From NCBI RefSeq assembly GCF_947486615.1, contig NZ_CANKUD010000004.1:124001-188000 (forward strand): 64,000 bases of DNA, read 5' to 3'. This DNA comes from an uncultured Modestobacter sp. (lineage in GTDB: Bacteria > Actinomycetota > Actinomycetes > Mycobacteriales > Geodermatophilaceae). The notes under the pieces are model-generated. The model searched no databases and was not told the DNA's origin. It was given only the letters and a program-made list of their open reading frames with translations. Positions 1 through 11,111 of the stretch are shown here, piece by piece (the first letter of the stretch is position 1; every line of letters begins with the position of its first letter). The position numbers were made by a program, and so were the translations under genes.

Positions 1-21
1 TGGTGCGTGTCTCGGTGCTGG

Positions 22-1968
<1,947 letters not shown>

Positions 1969-1985
1969 GGGAGTGTCCTTCTCTC

Positions 1986-2705
1986 TCAGTCGATCAGGCC
2001 GAAGGCGACGGACAGCGGCACCAGCAGGAAGCCCACGGTCAGCACGGTGGCGATGACGTACGCCAGGCCGTTGACCGCGCGCTCGCGCTTCTTGTTGGTC
2101 TGCCCGAGGGTCTGGGTGGCGGCGAAGATGCCGTGCCGCAGGTGCAGCCCGAGCAGCAGCATCGAGACGACGTAGAACGCCGTGACGGGGATGTTCGAGA
2201 AGCTGGCGACCAGCCGCTCGTAGGGCGTGCTGTCGTGGCCCTCGGGGTTCACCGCACCGAGGGTGAGGTCGAGGATGTGCCAGATGATGAACAGGGCGAG
2301 GATCAGCCCGCCCCAGCGCACCGTGCGCGAGGCAAAGCTCTGCTGCACCCGCTTCTTGGTCGCGTAGGGCACCGGCCGGGCGCGCCGCGCCTGGCGCCAG
2401 AGCGAGATGGCCGCCCAGAAGTGCAGCACCACCGCGGCCAGCAGCACCAGCCGGATGATCCAGAGCGTCGTCTGGGCCGGGAGTGCCGGTTCGCCGATGG
2501 TGCGGATCCAGCCGGAGTAGGAGTTGAACTTCTCCGCGCCCTGGAACGCCTTCAGGTTCCCGATCATGTGGGCGATCAAGTAGAGGATCATGATGATCCC
2601 GCTGACCGCCATGACCGTCTTCTTGACGACCGAGTTGTTGAACCGCCCGGTCTTTGGGGCCTTGCGCTGGCCCGGTTGCGTCGTCACTGTCGCCACGGGG
2701 CTCAC
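1986..2705 (-). CDS. sdhC: succinate dehydrogenase cytochrome b subunit
   Basis: 239-aa membrane anchor of complex II, of the single-subunit cytochrome b558-like type with about five transmembrane helices. After a short basic N-terminus come hydrophobic segments including the run [19 protein letters not shown], with His residues able to bind haem. I chose GTG 2705 because a GAAGAGG ribosome-binding site lies 6 nt upstream; an alternative GTG is at 2720. It is the first gene of the sdhC-sdhA operon and is divergent from the molybdoenzyme gene at 2915, so both promoters must lie between 2706 and 2914. Confidence 0.93.
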   Translation of the reverse strand: MSPVATVTTQPGQRKAPKTGRFNNSVVKKTVMAVSGIIMILYLIAHMIGNLKAFQGAEKFNSYSGWIRTIGEPALPAQTTLWIIRLVLLAAVVLHFWAAISLWRQARRARPVPYATKKRVQQSFASRTVRWGGLILALFIIWHILDLTLGAVNPEGHDSTPYERLVASFSNIPVTAFYVVSMLLLGLHLRHGIFAATQTLGQTNKKRERAVNGLAYVIATVLTVGFLLVPLSVAFGLID

Positions 2706-2759
2706 GGTATGCCTCTTCACACATGACACCCAGGTGAACCCGCCGTGACTCAGCTCATG

Positions 2760-2778
2760 TAAGGCAGGCCTCACTCCG
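2760..2778. promoter_or_regulatory. possible weak DtxR/IdeR iron box between sdhC and the molybdoenzyme gene
   Basis: The sequence taaggcaggcctcactccg matches about 11-12 of 19 positions of the DtxR/IdeR consensus (TWAGGTWAGSCTWACCTWA). It lies in the divergent promoter region of sdhC, an iron-rich enzyme and therefore a sensible target. The match is much weaker than the site at 4334, so this is only a candidate. Confidence 0.25.
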
Positions 2779-2914
2779 AGAACGGGTGCAGCAGTCGCAA
2801 CGAGGCAGGCGTCCGCGGTGTTCCCCCTGCGACGCGGACCAGGGGAGACAGCCCGCCCCGGCGTGGAGGAAGATCGCCGCTGACACCACCTGCCCTGCCC
2901 CGAGAGGACCCGAC

Positions 2915-3526
2915 GTGCCCGGACCCACCCGCGGTTTCCTCGGCCGCCGCCGTTCGGCCGGTGACCCCCGGCTGCCACCTGGCCAGTACGACGTCGGCGG
3001 TGACTGGCCGGTGCTGACCGCCGAGCCGACGCCGCGGATCACCCCGGCCGACTGGACGATCACCGTGGACGGTGAGGTGGCGACCCCGACCACCTGGACC
3101 TGGGACGAGGCGCACGCGCTGCCGGGTGCCGAGTACCGCGGCGACATCCACTGCGTGACGACGTGGTCGAAGTTCGACACCCACTTCGCCGGGATCAGCG
3201 TCGACTCGCTGCTCGACGTCGCGCAGCCCACCGCCGAGGGCCGGTTCGTGATGGCCACCTCGAAGACCGGCTACACGACCAACCTGCCGATCGAGGACGT
3301 CACCGGCGGCAAGGCCTGGCTGGTCTGGGAGTTCGACGGCAAGCCGCTGACACCCGAGCACGGCGGTCCGGTGCGGATGCTGGTGCCACACCTCTACTTC
3401 TGGAAGAGCGCCAAGTGGATCAGCCGGATCACCCTGCTCAAGCGCGACCAGCAGGGCTTCTGGGAGCAGAACGGCTACCACGACCGGGGCGACCCGTGGC
3501 GTCAGCAGCGGTACCAGGGCGACTGA
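2915..3526 (+). CDS. sulfite-oxidase-like molybdopterin-dependent oxidoreductase (soluble)
   Basis: 203-aa protein made almost entirely of the sulfite oxidase/YedY-type molybdopterin-binding domain. The segment GDIHCVTTWSKFDTHFAGI holds the Cys expected to bind molybdenum, and the C-terminus carries the usual MLVPHLYFWKSAKWI signature. There is no signal peptide, so it is probably cytoplasmic. Start is GTG 2915 with GAGAGGA upstream. The stop overlaps the start of the flavoprotein reductase gene (TGATG), suggesting that the reductase passes electrons to or from it. The substrate is unknown. Family assignment is secure. Confidence 0.9.
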   Translation: MPGPTRGFLGRRRSAGDPRLPPGQYDVGGDWPVLTAEPTPRITPADWTITVDGEVATPTTWTWDEAHALPGAEYRGDIHCVTTWSKFDTHFAGISVDSLLDVAQPTAEGRFVMATSKTGYTTNLPIEDVTGGKAWLVWEFDGKPLTPEHGGPVRMLVPHLYFWKSAKWISRITLLKRDQQGFWEQNGYHDRGDPWRQQRYQGD

Positions 3527-4308
3527 TGGTGGACCCGATCGCCGGGGCGGACTCGGGGGCCACGTCGGCGACGGCCGGCGGTCCGCCCGGTGGGGGAGCG
3601 GCCCCGACCGGCGCGTGGCGCACCGCCACCGTCGCGGGGCTGCGGCGGCCGATCGCCCGCTCGGTGGAGCTGCGCCTGGACGTGCACGACCGCATCGACC
3701 ACCTGCCCGGCCAGCACTACGTCGTCCGGCTGACCGCCGAGGACGGCTACACCGCCCAGCGGTCGTACTCGGTCGCGTCGGCGCCGGGTGACCCGCTGGT
3801 CGAGCTGTTCGTCGAGCGGCTGGACGACGGCGAGGTCTCCACCTACCTGGCCGACGTCGTCGAGCCCGGCGACGAGCTGGAGGTCCGCGGCCCGATCGGC
3901 GGCTGGTTCGTCTGGGACGGCGCCACCCCGGCGCTGCTGGTCGGCGGCGGCAGCGGAGTGGTGCCGTTGGTGGCGATGGTGCGGCACGCGCGGGCCATCG
4001 GGCGCCTCGACCTGCTGCGGGTCGCGGTCTCGGCCCGGACGCTGGATGCGTTGCCCTACGCCGAGGAGCTGGCCGAGGCCGGCGCCCTGGTCGTGCTGAC
4101 CCGGGAGGCGCACGGCATCCGGCCGGCGGCCCGGCTGACCTCGATGGACCTGCTCCCGCTGTGGGAGCCGGGGCAGACCGCGTTCGTGTGCGGGTCGGCG
4201 GGCTTCGCCGAGGCGGCCAGCCAGCTCCTGGTCGGTCTCGGGATGCCGCCGGCGTCGGTCCGGGTGGAGCGCTTCGGGCCGTCGGCGCTGGAGCAGCCGA
4301 AGCGCTGA
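3526..4308 (+). CDS. ferredoxin reductase-type FAD/NAD(P)-binding oxidoreductase
   Basis: 260-aa flavoprotein of the ferredoxin-NADP reductase superfamily. After a Gly/Ala-rich N-terminus of about 30 residues, the FAD domain carries QRSYSVASAPG (the RxYS motif) and the nucleotide domain carries VGGGSGVVPL. It is translationally coupled to the sulfite-oxidase-like gene by a one-base stop/start overlap and is very probably its electron-transfer partner. No iron-sulfur domain is fused to it. The physiological electron carrier is unknown. Confidence 0.88.
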   Translation: MVDPIAGADSGATSATAGGPPGGGAAPTGAWRTATVAGLRRPIARSVELRLDVHDRIDHLPGQHYVVRLTAEDGYTAQRSYSVASAPGDPLVELFVERLDDGEVSTYLADVVEPGDELEVRGPIGGWFVWDGATPALLVGGGSGVVPLVAMVRHARAIGRLDLLRVAVSARTLDALPYAEELAEAGALVVLTREAHGIRPAARLTSMDLLPLWEPGQTAFVCGSAGFAEAASQLLVGLGMPPASVRVERFGPSALEQPKR

Positions 4309-4333
4309 GCCGGGCCCTCGGTGCGCGGCCGAC

Positions 4334-4352
4334 GAAGGCAAGGCTAACCTCT
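4334..4352. promoter_or_regulatory. DtxR/IdeR iron box upstream of the siderophore-binding lipoprotein
   Basis: The 19-bp sequence gaaggcaaggctaacctct matches about 15 of 19 positions of the DtxR/IdeR iron-box consensus, including the central AAGGCTAACCT half. It lies 32 bp before the GTG of an iron-siderophore binding protein, the expected position for iron-dependent repression. Regulator identity is inferred from the known family motif. Confidence 0.75.
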
Positions 4353-4384
4353 TCTCGTCCGACGTTGATCTCGAGGAGCCTGCC

Positions 4385-5392
4385 GTGCCCCGCCGTCCTG
4401 CCCGCCGTGCCGCCGTCCTGGTCGCCGGCCTCACCGCCGTCCTCGGGCTCACCGCCTGTGGCGGATCCGACTCCGGCGACGCGCCCGCCGCCGAGGAGTC
4501 GTCCGGGTCGAGCGCGTTCCCGGTGTCCATCGAGAACAAGTTCGGCACCACCGAGATCCCCGAGGAGCCCGAGCGGGTGGTCACGGTCGGGTTCAACGAC
4601 CAGGACTTCGTGCTCGCCCTCGGCGTGACCCCGGTCGGTGTCCGGGAGAACCTCGGGGACTACGACGCGACCCAGCGGCCGTGGGCCGCCGAGCAGCTCG
4701 ACGGCGCGGAGCTGCCGACCGTCGGCGGCACCGAGATCGACGTCGAGGCCGTGGCCGCGCTCGACCCGGACCTGATCGTCGGCGTGTACTCGTACATGGA
4801 CCAGGCGGTCTACGACCAGCTGTCGGGCATCGCCCCGACCCTCGCGCAGACCGACGACCACGCCGACGGCGCGACGCCCTGGCAGGAGCAGACCCTGCTC
4901 ACAGGTGAGGCCCTGGGCCGCGAGGAGCAGGCGCAGGAGCTGGTCGACGAGGTCGAGGGCGCCTTCGACCAGGCGATCGAGGACAACCCGGGCTTCGCTG
5001 GGACGTCGATCGCGGTGGACCTGACCGGGGTCGGCTCGGGCCACTACCTGCTCGGTCAGGACGACCTGCGCACCCAGTTCTTCACCGACCTGGGCTTCAG
5101 CGTCCCCGAGGCCAGCACCGATGTCAGCCAGGAGCGCCTGGACCTGCTGGACGCCGAGGTCCTGGTGCTCAACGGCTACACCGCGGAGGACACCGCCGCC
5201 GAGCCGCTGCTGGCCGCGCTGCCCGTCGTCACCGAGGACCGGACCGTGCACCTGGGGTCCTACAGCGGTGAGGTGAGTGCCGCCCTGGGCTACGGCAGCC
5301 CGCTGTCGCTGCCCTGGCTGCTCGACCGGGTCGAGCCGGCGCTGGCCGCGGCCGCCGACGGCGACCCGGCCACCGAGGTGCCCGAGGTCTGA
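4385..5392 (+). CDS. iron-siderophore ABC transporter substrate-binding lipoprotein (FepB-like)
   Basis: 335-aa periplasmic-binding-type lipoprotein. A signal peptide ends in the lipobox LTAC (Cys near residue 25), followed by a Gly/Ser/Glu-rich linker. The mature part has the FepB/FhuD/BtuF layout: ERVVTVGFNDQD, then DVEAVAALDPDLIVG, and a C-terminal lobe. Start is GTG 4385 behind GAGGAG. The iron box just upstream supports ferric-siderophore uptake. No permease or ATPase gene is adjacent, so it probably serves a transporter encoded elsewhere. The exact siderophore cannot be told. Confidence 0.9.
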   Translation: MPRRPARRAAVLVAGLTAVLGLTACGGSDSGDAPAAEESSGSSAFPVSIENKFGTTEIPEEPERVVTVGFNDQDFVLALGVTPVGVRENLGDYDATQRPWAAEQLDGAELPTVGGTEIDVEAVAALDPDLIVGVYSYMDQAVYDQLSGIAPTLAQTDDHADGATPWQEQTLLTGEALGREEQAQELVDEVEGAFDQAIEDNPGFAGTSIAVDLTGVGSGHYLLGQDDLRTQFFTDLGFSVPEASTDVSQERLDLLDAEVLVLNGYTAEDTAAEPLLAALPVVTEDRTVHLGSYSGEVSAALGYGSPLSLPWLLDRVEPALAAAADGDPATEVPEV

Positions 5393-5407
5393 CCCGAGGA
5401 CCGAGAC

Positions 5408-5447
5408 ACGACGGGCCCGGTGCGCAGCTGCGCACCGGGCCCGTCGT
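5408..5447. terminator. perfect 40-bp palindrome, bidirectional terminator
   Basis: A perfect inverted repeat of 20 bp per arm (acgacgggcccggtgcgcag and its exact complement) lies between the convergent lipoprotein gene (stop 5392) and catalase gene (stop 5504). No long T-run follows, which is usual for high-GC actinomycetes. Position and symmetry fit a terminator used from both sides. Confidence 0.8.
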
Positions 5448-5503
5448 GGCCCCTCGCGGGGGCCCGCCGCGAGCGTGCCAGCGGGGGGCGAGGGGGTCCT
5501 TCC

Positions 5504-7615
5504 TCAGGCGGCCGGGGGCACCGAGCTGGCCGTCACCAGCTCCGCGCGGTCCCACACCCGGTGCTGGGCCATCGTGGTGATCAGGTCGGCGGCGAGCGCG
5601 GCGCCGTCGTCGGCGCTGAGCACACCCGGGCCCGAGGCGTCGATGCCGGCGGCGGTGAGCACCTCGGTGCCGTCGCCCCAGGTGCCGAACGCCTTCAGCT
5701 GGCGGAAGGCCTCGTGCAGCAGCACGACCGCCTTGATGTCCTTCTCCTTCGGCGCGCCGTCGGCGACGACCACCGCGTCGAACTCGATCGACCGGGCGGT
5801 CACGTAGGTGCGCTCGACCACCTGCGCGGTCTTCCCCGAGCCGAGCTCCCCGCCGAACGGTGCCAGCACCTTCACCTGGGCGCCGGCCGCCTCGATCGCC
5901 TCGCGGAAGGCGGCGATGCCCGCCAGGTCGGCGTCGGGTCCGGCGATGACGGCCACCTGCCGACCGTCGATCGGGTAGGCCTCCCCGGTGACCTGCGCGA
6001 GCGCGGGCGAGGGATCGAGGTGGTCGACGAGATCCGGCTTCGGGGCGGGCAGGCCGAGCCCCGCGGCGACCTTTTCGCACAGCTCGGTGTCGATCTTGGC
6101 CAGCACGTCGAGCGCCCGGAGCTTGATCTCCTTCTCGTAGACCTTGCCGAGCTCGAAGGTGTACGCCTCGGTGGTGTGCACCTTCTCCGGCTCGGACAGG
6201 CTGGCGTAGAACATCGCCGGCTGGGAGAAGTGGTCCTCGAACGAGGACTGGCTCTCCCGGACGACGTCGCCCTCGACGTGCCGCGGCACGGTGACGTAAC
6301 CGCCGTGCTCCCAGTCCGCCGGCACCGGCTCGCCGCCGTCCACCCAGTTGGGCAGGTAGGGGGCGTCGCCCTCGGGGATGCCCTGCTGCATGAACCCGTC
6401 GCGGTGGTTGTCGTTCACCGGGGCGTGCGGGCGGTTGATCGGGATCTGCCGCCAGTTCGGCCCGCCGAGCCGGGTGAGCTGGGTGTCCAGGTAGGAGAAG
6501 TTGCGGCCCTGCAGCAGCGGGTCGTTGGTGAACTCGATGCCCGGGACGACGTGGCCGGTGTTGAACGCGACCTGCTCGGTCTCGGCGAAGTAGTTCGTCG
6601 GGTTGGCGTTGAGCACCAGCTTGCCGATCGGCTGGACCGGGACCATCTCCTCGGGGACGATCTTGGTCGGGTCGAGCAGGTCGATGCCCTCGTACATCTG
6701 CTCGTCGTTGTCCGGGAACACCTGGACGCCGAGCTCCCACTCGGGGAAGGCGCCGGCCTCGATGGCGTCGGCGAGGTCGCGGCGGTGGAAATCCGGGTCG
6801 GCGCCGGCCGCGATCTGCGCCTCCTCCCAGGTGAGGGAGTGCACGCCCAGCTTCGGCGTCCACTTGAACTGCACCAGCACGGTCTCCCGCGCCTCGTTGA
6901 CCAGCCGGAAGGTGTGGACGCCGAAACCTTCCATCATCCGGTAGGAGCGCGGGATGCCCCGGTCGCTCATGTTCCAGATCGTGTGGTGGGTGGCCTCGGT
7001 GTGCAGCGTGACGAAGTCCCAGAACGAGTCGTGCGCCGACTGGGCCTGCGGGATCTCCCGGCTGGGGCTGGGCTTGCCCGCGTGGATGATGTCGGGGAAC
7101 TTGATCGCGTCCTGGATGAAGAAGACCGGCATGTTGTTGCCGACCAGGTCCCAGTTCCCTTCCTTCGAGTAGAACTTCACCGCGAAACCGCGGGTGTCCC
7201 GGGCGGTGTCGGCCGAGCCGCGCGACCCGAGCACCGTGGAGAACCGGACGAAGACCGGCGTCTGCAGGTCCTTCTCGGCGAGGACGGCGGCGCGGGTGAT
7301 GTTCCCGGCCGTCCCGTAGGCGGTGAAGACGCCGTGCGCGGCCGCGCCGCGGGCGTGCACCACGCGCTCGGGGATCCGCTCGTGGTCGAACGCGTTGATC
7401 TTCTCGCGGAGGTGGAAGTCCTCCAGCAGGGTCGGGCCGCGGCGGCCGGCCTTGAGCGAGTGGTCGGTGTCCGGGATGCGGACGCCCATCGGCGACGTCA
7501 CGAACCCACCGGCCTGGGCGCGCGGGTCACGACCGTCCTCCGGGCCCTCGTAGCCGACGCCGGTGGCGCTGACGGTCTTCGGGGCGGACTGGTCGGGCTT
7601 GCGCTTCGGAGGCAC
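5504..7615 (-). CDS. katE: large-subunit monofunctional catalase (KatE / HPII type)
   Basis: 703-aa haem catalase that degrades hydrogen peroxide. Visible family signatures are [15 protein letters not shown] with the distal His, the distal Asn in NNMPVFF, and the proximal haem Tyr in RNFSYLDTQ. The last roughly 150 residues form the extra flavodoxin/DJ-1-like domain ([15 protein letters not shown]) that defines the large-subunit clade, and the length is normal for it. Start is GTG 7615 (VPPKRKPDQ) behind GGGAGA. It is transcribed away from the FNT-channel gene. No OxyR- or Fur-like gene is next to it. Confidence 0.95.
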   Translation of the reverse strand: MPPKRKPDQSAPKTVSATGVGYEGPEDGRDPRAQAGGFVTSPMGVRIPDTDHSLKAGRRGPTLLEDFHLREKINAFDHERIPERVVHARGAAAHGVFTAYGTAGNITRAAVLAEKDLQTPVFVRFSTVLGSRGSADTARDTRGFAVKFYSKEGNWDLVGNNMPVFFIQDAIKFPDIIHAGKPSPSREIPQAQSAHDSFWDFVTLHTEATHHTIWNMSDRGIPRSYRMMEGFGVHTFRLVNEARETVLVQFKWTPKLGVHSLTWEEAQIAAGADPDFHRRDLADAIEAGAFPEWELGVQVFPDNDEQMYEGIDLLDPTKIVPEEMVPVQPIGKLVLNANPTNYFAETEQVAFNTGHVVPGIEFTNDPLLQGRNFSYLDTQLTRLGGPNWRQIPINRPHAPVNDNHRDGFMQQGIPEGDAPYLPNWVDGGEPVPADWEHGGYVTVPRHVEGDVVRESQSSFEDHFSQPAMFYASLSEPEKVHTTEAYTFELGKVYEKEIKLRALDVLAKIDTELCEKVAAGLGLPAPKPDLVDHLDPSPALAQVTGEAYPIDGRQVAVIAGPDADLAGIAAFREAIEAAGAQVKVLAPFGGELGSGKTAQVVERTYVTARSIEFDAVVVADGAPKEKDIKAVVLLHEAFRQLKAFGTWGDGTEVLTAAGIDASGPGVLSADDGAALAADLITTMAQHRVWDRAELVTASSVPPAA

Positions 7616-7859
7616 GTGGTTCTCCCTGCTTCTCGGGATGGGGTCGGTGCCACCTACCCGGCCCGGCGGACGCAGGAAACGATCACTCCCGCTGGCCGGG
7701 ATCCCGGTGCTCCCGCCCGGCGGACTCGCTGCCCACCCGTGCCGGGTCGGCGCCGAGGGCCGGTGGGTGCGCCGACGGGGTGTGGGTCGGGCGCGACCGG
7801 GTAGGGGGCGCCGGACCGCGGCGGTAGTCCCCGTGCCGCCGAGGTGAGGAGGATCGTTC

Positions 7860-8681
7860 GTGACCGTCGACGAGGAGAGCGCCCGCGAGGAGCTCGGCGA
7901 GACGGCGGGGTCCACCGAGGACGAGCTGCAGGTGGCCTTCGACACCATCGTCAGCGAGGGTGCCCAGCGGTTGCACCGCAGCTGGCGGGAGGTGCTCACC
8001 ACCGGGTTCGCCGGTGGCCTGGAGGTCGGCACCGGCGTGCTGCTGCTGCTCGCCGTCTACGCCGAGACCGGCAGCCACCTGCTGGCCGGGATCGCCTTCT
8101 CGGTGGGCTTCATCGCGCTGCTGCTGGCCCGCAGCGAGCTGTTCACCGAGGGCTTCCTCGTCCCGGTGACCGCGGTCGTCTCCGGTCGGGCCAGCGCCGC
8201 GCAGCTGGGGAAGCTCTGGAGCGGCACCCTGCTGATGAACCTGCTCGGCGGGTGGCTGTTCATGTGGCTCGTCGTCCGGGCCTTCCCCGACCTGCGGGCC
8301 ACAGCGATCGAGAGCGCCGTGCACTTCGTGGATGCCCCGCTGGACCTGCAGTCGGCGTCGCTGGCCGTGCTGGCCGGTATCGCCATCACGCTGATGACCC
8401 GGATGCAGCACGGCACGGAGTCCGACCCGGTGAAGGTGGTGGCGGCGGTGGCGGGCGGCTTCGTGCTGGCCGGCCTGCAGCTGTTCCACTCGATCCTGGA
8501 CTCGCTGATCATCTTCGGCGCGCTGCACGCCGGTGCACCGTTCGGCTACGGCGACTGGCTGGCCTGGTTCTGGTACACCACCCTGCTGAACATGGCCGGC
8601 GGACTGCTGGTGGTCACCCTGCTGCGGCTGGTGCGCAGCAAGGAGATGATCAAGAACGAGCGGGCCCAGGCGGGGCGCTGA
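7860..8681 (+). CDS. formate/nitrite transporter (FNT) family channel protein
   Basis: 273-aa integral membrane protein with about six helices and a charged cytoplasmic N-terminus of about 45 residues. The pattern of hydrophobic segments and motifs such as FSVGFIALLLARSELFTEG and WSGTLLMNLLGGW fit the FNT family (YfdC-like branch). Start is GTG 7860 behind GAGGAGG. The transported anion cannot be inferred, since neighbouring genes are not formate or nitrite enzymes. The 244-bp gap to katE must hold both promoters. Confidence 0.88.
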   Translation: MTVDEESAREELGETAGSTEDELQVAFDTIVSEGAQRLHRSWREVLTTGFAGGLEVGTGVLLLLAVYAETGSHLLAGIAFSVGFIALLLARSELFTEGFLVPVTAVVSGRASAAQLGKLWSGTLLMNLLGGWLFMWLVVRAFPDLRATAIESAVHFVDAPLDLQSASLAVLAGIAITLMTRMQHGTESDPVKVVAAVAGGFVLAGLQLFHSILDSLIIFGALHAGAPFGYGDWLAWFWYTTLLNMAGGLLVVTLLRLVRSKEMIKNERAQAGR

Positions 8682-8684
8682 GCC

Positions 8685-9233
8685 TCACCCGCCGCGCGCT
8701 GCCTGGCGCATCGCCGTGACGTAGCGGTCCAGTGCCAGGGTCTGCACCCGGCTGCTCACCGGCCCGCCGAGCCGGGCCAGCGGCGTGGCCAGCCGGGAGA
8801 AGGCCCGCAGCGTGTAGACGACGTCGCCGTCGGGGCGCCGGGTGACGACGAAGGACTCCTCGCCGCTCTCCGGGTGGCCGGGCAGGGTGCCGTAGCCGAA
8901 CCCGCGGCGGTCGGGCTCGTCGACGACCCAGACCACCCGGCAGGGGATGTCCAGGCCCAGGCGGCGCAGGCCGGCGGTCATCAGGACGACGGTGCCCGGC
9001 GTGCTGGCCGGGCCGTCGGCCTGGATCCGCAGCCCGGCACCGCGCTGCGCACTCCAGCGGAACACCGCTGCCGACGCGCGGTCGAACGCGGCCGCACCCG
9101 AGCCGATGACGTGCTCGCGCTCGACGTGGTGGTAGCCGGCGGGCAGGTCGCCCTCCCGGGTCGCGCCCACCTCGCGGTAGGTGAACGGGGCGTCGGCCAG
9201 CTGGGCGAGCGTCATGGCGCGGAGGAGTCCCAC
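8685..9233 (-). CDS. DUF1990 family protein
   Basis: 182-aa soluble protein of the DUF1990 family (function unknown). Recognisable features are FTYREVGATREGDLPAGYHH near the N-terminus, the central VVWVVDEPDRRGFGYGTLPGHPESGEE and the FSRLATPLARLGGP tail. The family resembles START/SRPBCC folds, so lipid or hydrophobic ligand binding has been proposed but is unproven. GTG 9233 has a GGGGAG site upstream; an ATG at 9215 is possible. It converges on the FNT gene with only 3 bp between stops. Confidence 0.8.
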   Translation of the reverse strand: MGLLRAMTLAQLADAPFTYREVGATREGDLPAGYHHVEREHVIGSGAAAFDRASAAVFRWSAQRGAGLRIQADGPASTPGTVVLMTAGLRRLGLDIPCRVVWVVDEPDRRGFGYGTLPGHPESGEESFVVTRRPDGDVVYTLRAFSRLATPLARLGGPVSSRVQTLALDRYVTAMRQAARGG

Positions 9234-9286
9234 GGCGTCCAGTCTCCCCGGGCGGCCCGGGCGCGGCCGGTAGGGTCCAGCGCACT

Positions 9287-10144
9287 GTGCTCGCCGCCGT
9301 CTCCGCCACCCGCTACGTCACCCCGCTGCGCGAGGGTGGCTCGCTGCCGGGGCTGATGGAGGCCGACGACCTCGGCACCTACGTGGTCAAGTGGCGGGCC
9401 GCGGGGCAGGGCGTGAAGGTGCTCGCCGCCGAGGTGGTCTGCGGTGAGCTGGCCCGCCGGCTGGCGCTGCCGGTGCCCGCGCTGGTGACGGTGGACGTCG
9501 TCCCGGAGCTGGCGGTGGGGGAGCCGGACTTCGAGGTGCAGGAGCTGCTGCGCAACTCCGCCGGGGTCAACCTCGGCATGGACTACCTGCCCGGCGCGCT
9601 GGACTTCGAGGCCGGCGCGGCCCAGGTGGAGCCGGAGCTGGCCGGGCGGGTGGTGTGGTTCGACGCGCTGATCGGCAACGTCGACCGCTCGTGGCGCAAC
9701 CCGAACATGCTGTTCTGGCACGGTCGGCTGCACCTGATCGACCACGGCGCCGCGCTCACCTTCCACCACAACTGGCCCGGCGCCGCCGCCTCGGTGACCC
9801 GGGCCTACGACGCCGCCCAGCACGCGCTGGTCGAGTGCGCCCCCGACGTGCGCGCCGCCGACGCCGCGCTGGCCCCGCGGGTCACCCGCCCCCTGCTCAC
9901 CGAGGTGCTCGCCCAGGTGCCCGACGCCTGGCTGGAGGGCCCCGACCCGGACGAGCCCGCCGACGAGGTGCGGGCCCGCTACGTCGAGCAGCTGCTGGCC
10001 CGGCTGGCCGCCCGCGACGCCTGGCTCCCCGGAGTGCTCGCCGCCGCCGCGGCCGGCGGCGCCGGCCGGGGGAGCGCCCCCCGCGGGCAGAACCGGCCCT
10101 CGTGGCTCGGCCCACCCCCGCCCGAGGGGGTGACCCAGCGATGA
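9287..10144 (+). CDS. HipA-like kinase family protein
   Basis: 285-aa protein related to the HipA serine/threonine kinase fold, here as a stand-alone domain. Kinase-like motifs are GTYVVKWRAAGQGVKVLAAE (nucleotide-binding region), WFDALIGNVDRSWRNPNM (catalytic D...N...DR..NPN) and LIDHGAAL (metal-binding Asp). The C-terminus is Ala/Gly/Pro-rich. It overlaps the DUF3037 gene by ATGA, a pairing I recognise from many bacteria, but there is no HipB-like HTH antitoxin beside it. Substrate and role are unknown; it should not be called a toxin from sequence alone. Confidence 0.82.
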   Translation: MLAAVSATRYVTPLREGGSLPGLMEADDLGTYVVKWRAAGQGVKVLAAEVVCGELARRLALPVPALVTVDVVPELAVGEPDFEVQELLRNSAGVNLGMDYLPGALDFEAGAAQVEPELAGRVVWFDALIGNVDRSWRNPNMLFWHGRLHLIDHGAALTFHHNWPGAAASVTRAYDAAQHALVECAPDVRAADAALAPRVTRPLLTEVLAQVPDAWLEGPDPDEPADEVRARYVEQLLARLAARDAWLPGVLAAAAAGGAGRGSAPRGQNRPSWLGPPPPEGVTQR

Positions 10145-10536
10145 CCGCGTGCGAGACGTTCGAGTACGCGGTGCTCAGGGTCGTGCCCCGGGTGGAGCGG
10201 GGGGAGTCGCTGAACGCCGGGGTGCTCGTCTACTGCCGGCAGCGTGACTACCTCGGCTCCCGGGTGCACCTGGACGCCGACCGGCTGCGTGCCCTCGACC
10301 CGACGGCGGACCCGGCGGCGATCACCGCCGCGCTGCAGGCCGCCGCGGACGTCTGCTCGGCGGCGGTCGCCTCCGGGGCGGCCGGCCGGGAGGCGCTGGG
10401 CTCGCGGTTCCGCTGGCTGACCGCACCCCGCAGCACCGTCGTCCAGCCCGGCCCGGTGCACACCGGCCTGACCGCCGACCCGGACGCCGAGGCCGACCGG
10501 CTGCTGCGTCTGCTGGTCCTCCCCGTCGAGGGCTGA
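10141..10536 (+). CDS. DUF3037 family protein, partner of the HipA-like kinase
   Basis: 131-aa protein with the DUF3037 signature: FEYAVLRVVPRVERGESLNAGV at the N-terminus, then YLGSRVHLDADRLRALDP. Translation is coupled to the HipA-like gene (ATGA overlap), implying a fixed stoichiometry or a complex. No enzymatic motif is visible. By genomic association only, it may be a substrate, adaptor or regulator of the kinase-like partner. Intergenic 10537-10722 downstream shows no recognised feature. Confidence 0.82.
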   Translation: MTACETFEYAVLRVVPRVERGESLNAGVLVYCRQRDYLGSRVHLDADRLRALDPTADPAAITAALQAAADVCSAAVASGAAGREALGSRFRWLTAPRSTVVQPGPVHTGLTADPDAEADRLLRLLVLPVEG

Positions 10537-10722
10537 ACGGGGTCGGGAACGGCCAGGGCGGCAGCTGACCCCGGCCGACGAGGCCCTGTGCCGCCCGTCG
10601 CTGTGGGCTGGCCTCGGTGCAGGGCGCCGGGCGGGCACGCACACGTCCACCCGACGGGCGTACGCCCGGTCGAGCAGACCGACGGGGCGGTTCCTGTCCG
10701 ACCTGTCCGGTAGACCATCCGC

Positions 10723-11106
10723 ATGGAGATCTCCGCGGTGGGCGTCGCCGCCACCGACCTGCGCCGGGCCGTCGCCTTCTACGAGCTGCTCGGGTTCCGC
10801 TTCCCACCGTTCGGCGACGACGAGGAGCACGTCGAGGCCGAGGCGGGCCCCGGGGCCCAGCTGATGATCGACGGCGCCGCGATGATGACCGGTCTGCTGG
10901 GTGAGCCGCCCCGTCCGGGCAACCTGGCCGTCTTCGCCACCCGGCTCACGACCCCGGCCGAGGTCGATGCGGTCGCCGGTCGGGTCAGGGCGGCCGGGCA
11001 CGCCGTCGTCACGGAGCCGTGGGACGCCCCGTGGGGACAGCGCTACGCCACGGTCGCCGATCCCGACGGCCACCGGATCGACCTGTATGCGCCGCTGGGT
11101 TCCTGA
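10723..11106 (+). CDS. VOC (glyoxalase/bleomycin-resistance-like) family protein
   Basis: 127-aa protein with a single vicinal-oxygen-chelate fold in two halves: ISAVGVAATDLRRAVAFYELLGF opens the first and WGQRYATVADPDGHRIDLYAP closes the second, with typical metal-ligand positions (Asp/His and a C-terminal Glu/Asp). Substrate cannot be assigned. No clear ribosome-binding site precedes the ATG, so the message may be leaderless. It converges on the pterin dehydratase gene 5 bp away. Confidence 0.83.
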   Translation: MEISAVGVAATDLRRAVAFYELLGFRFPPFGDDEEHVEAEAGPGAQLMIDGAAMMTGLLGEPPRPGNLAVFATRLTTPAEVDAVAGRVRAAGHAVVTEPWDAPWGQRYATVADPDGHRIDLYAPLGS

Positions 11107-11111
11107 CCGGG

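Noticed and set aside
4148-4308. Fusion of the reductase gene with the upstream molybdoenzyme
   Set aside because: The frames differ and a clear TGATG stop/start overlap at 3524-3528 separates the two genes.
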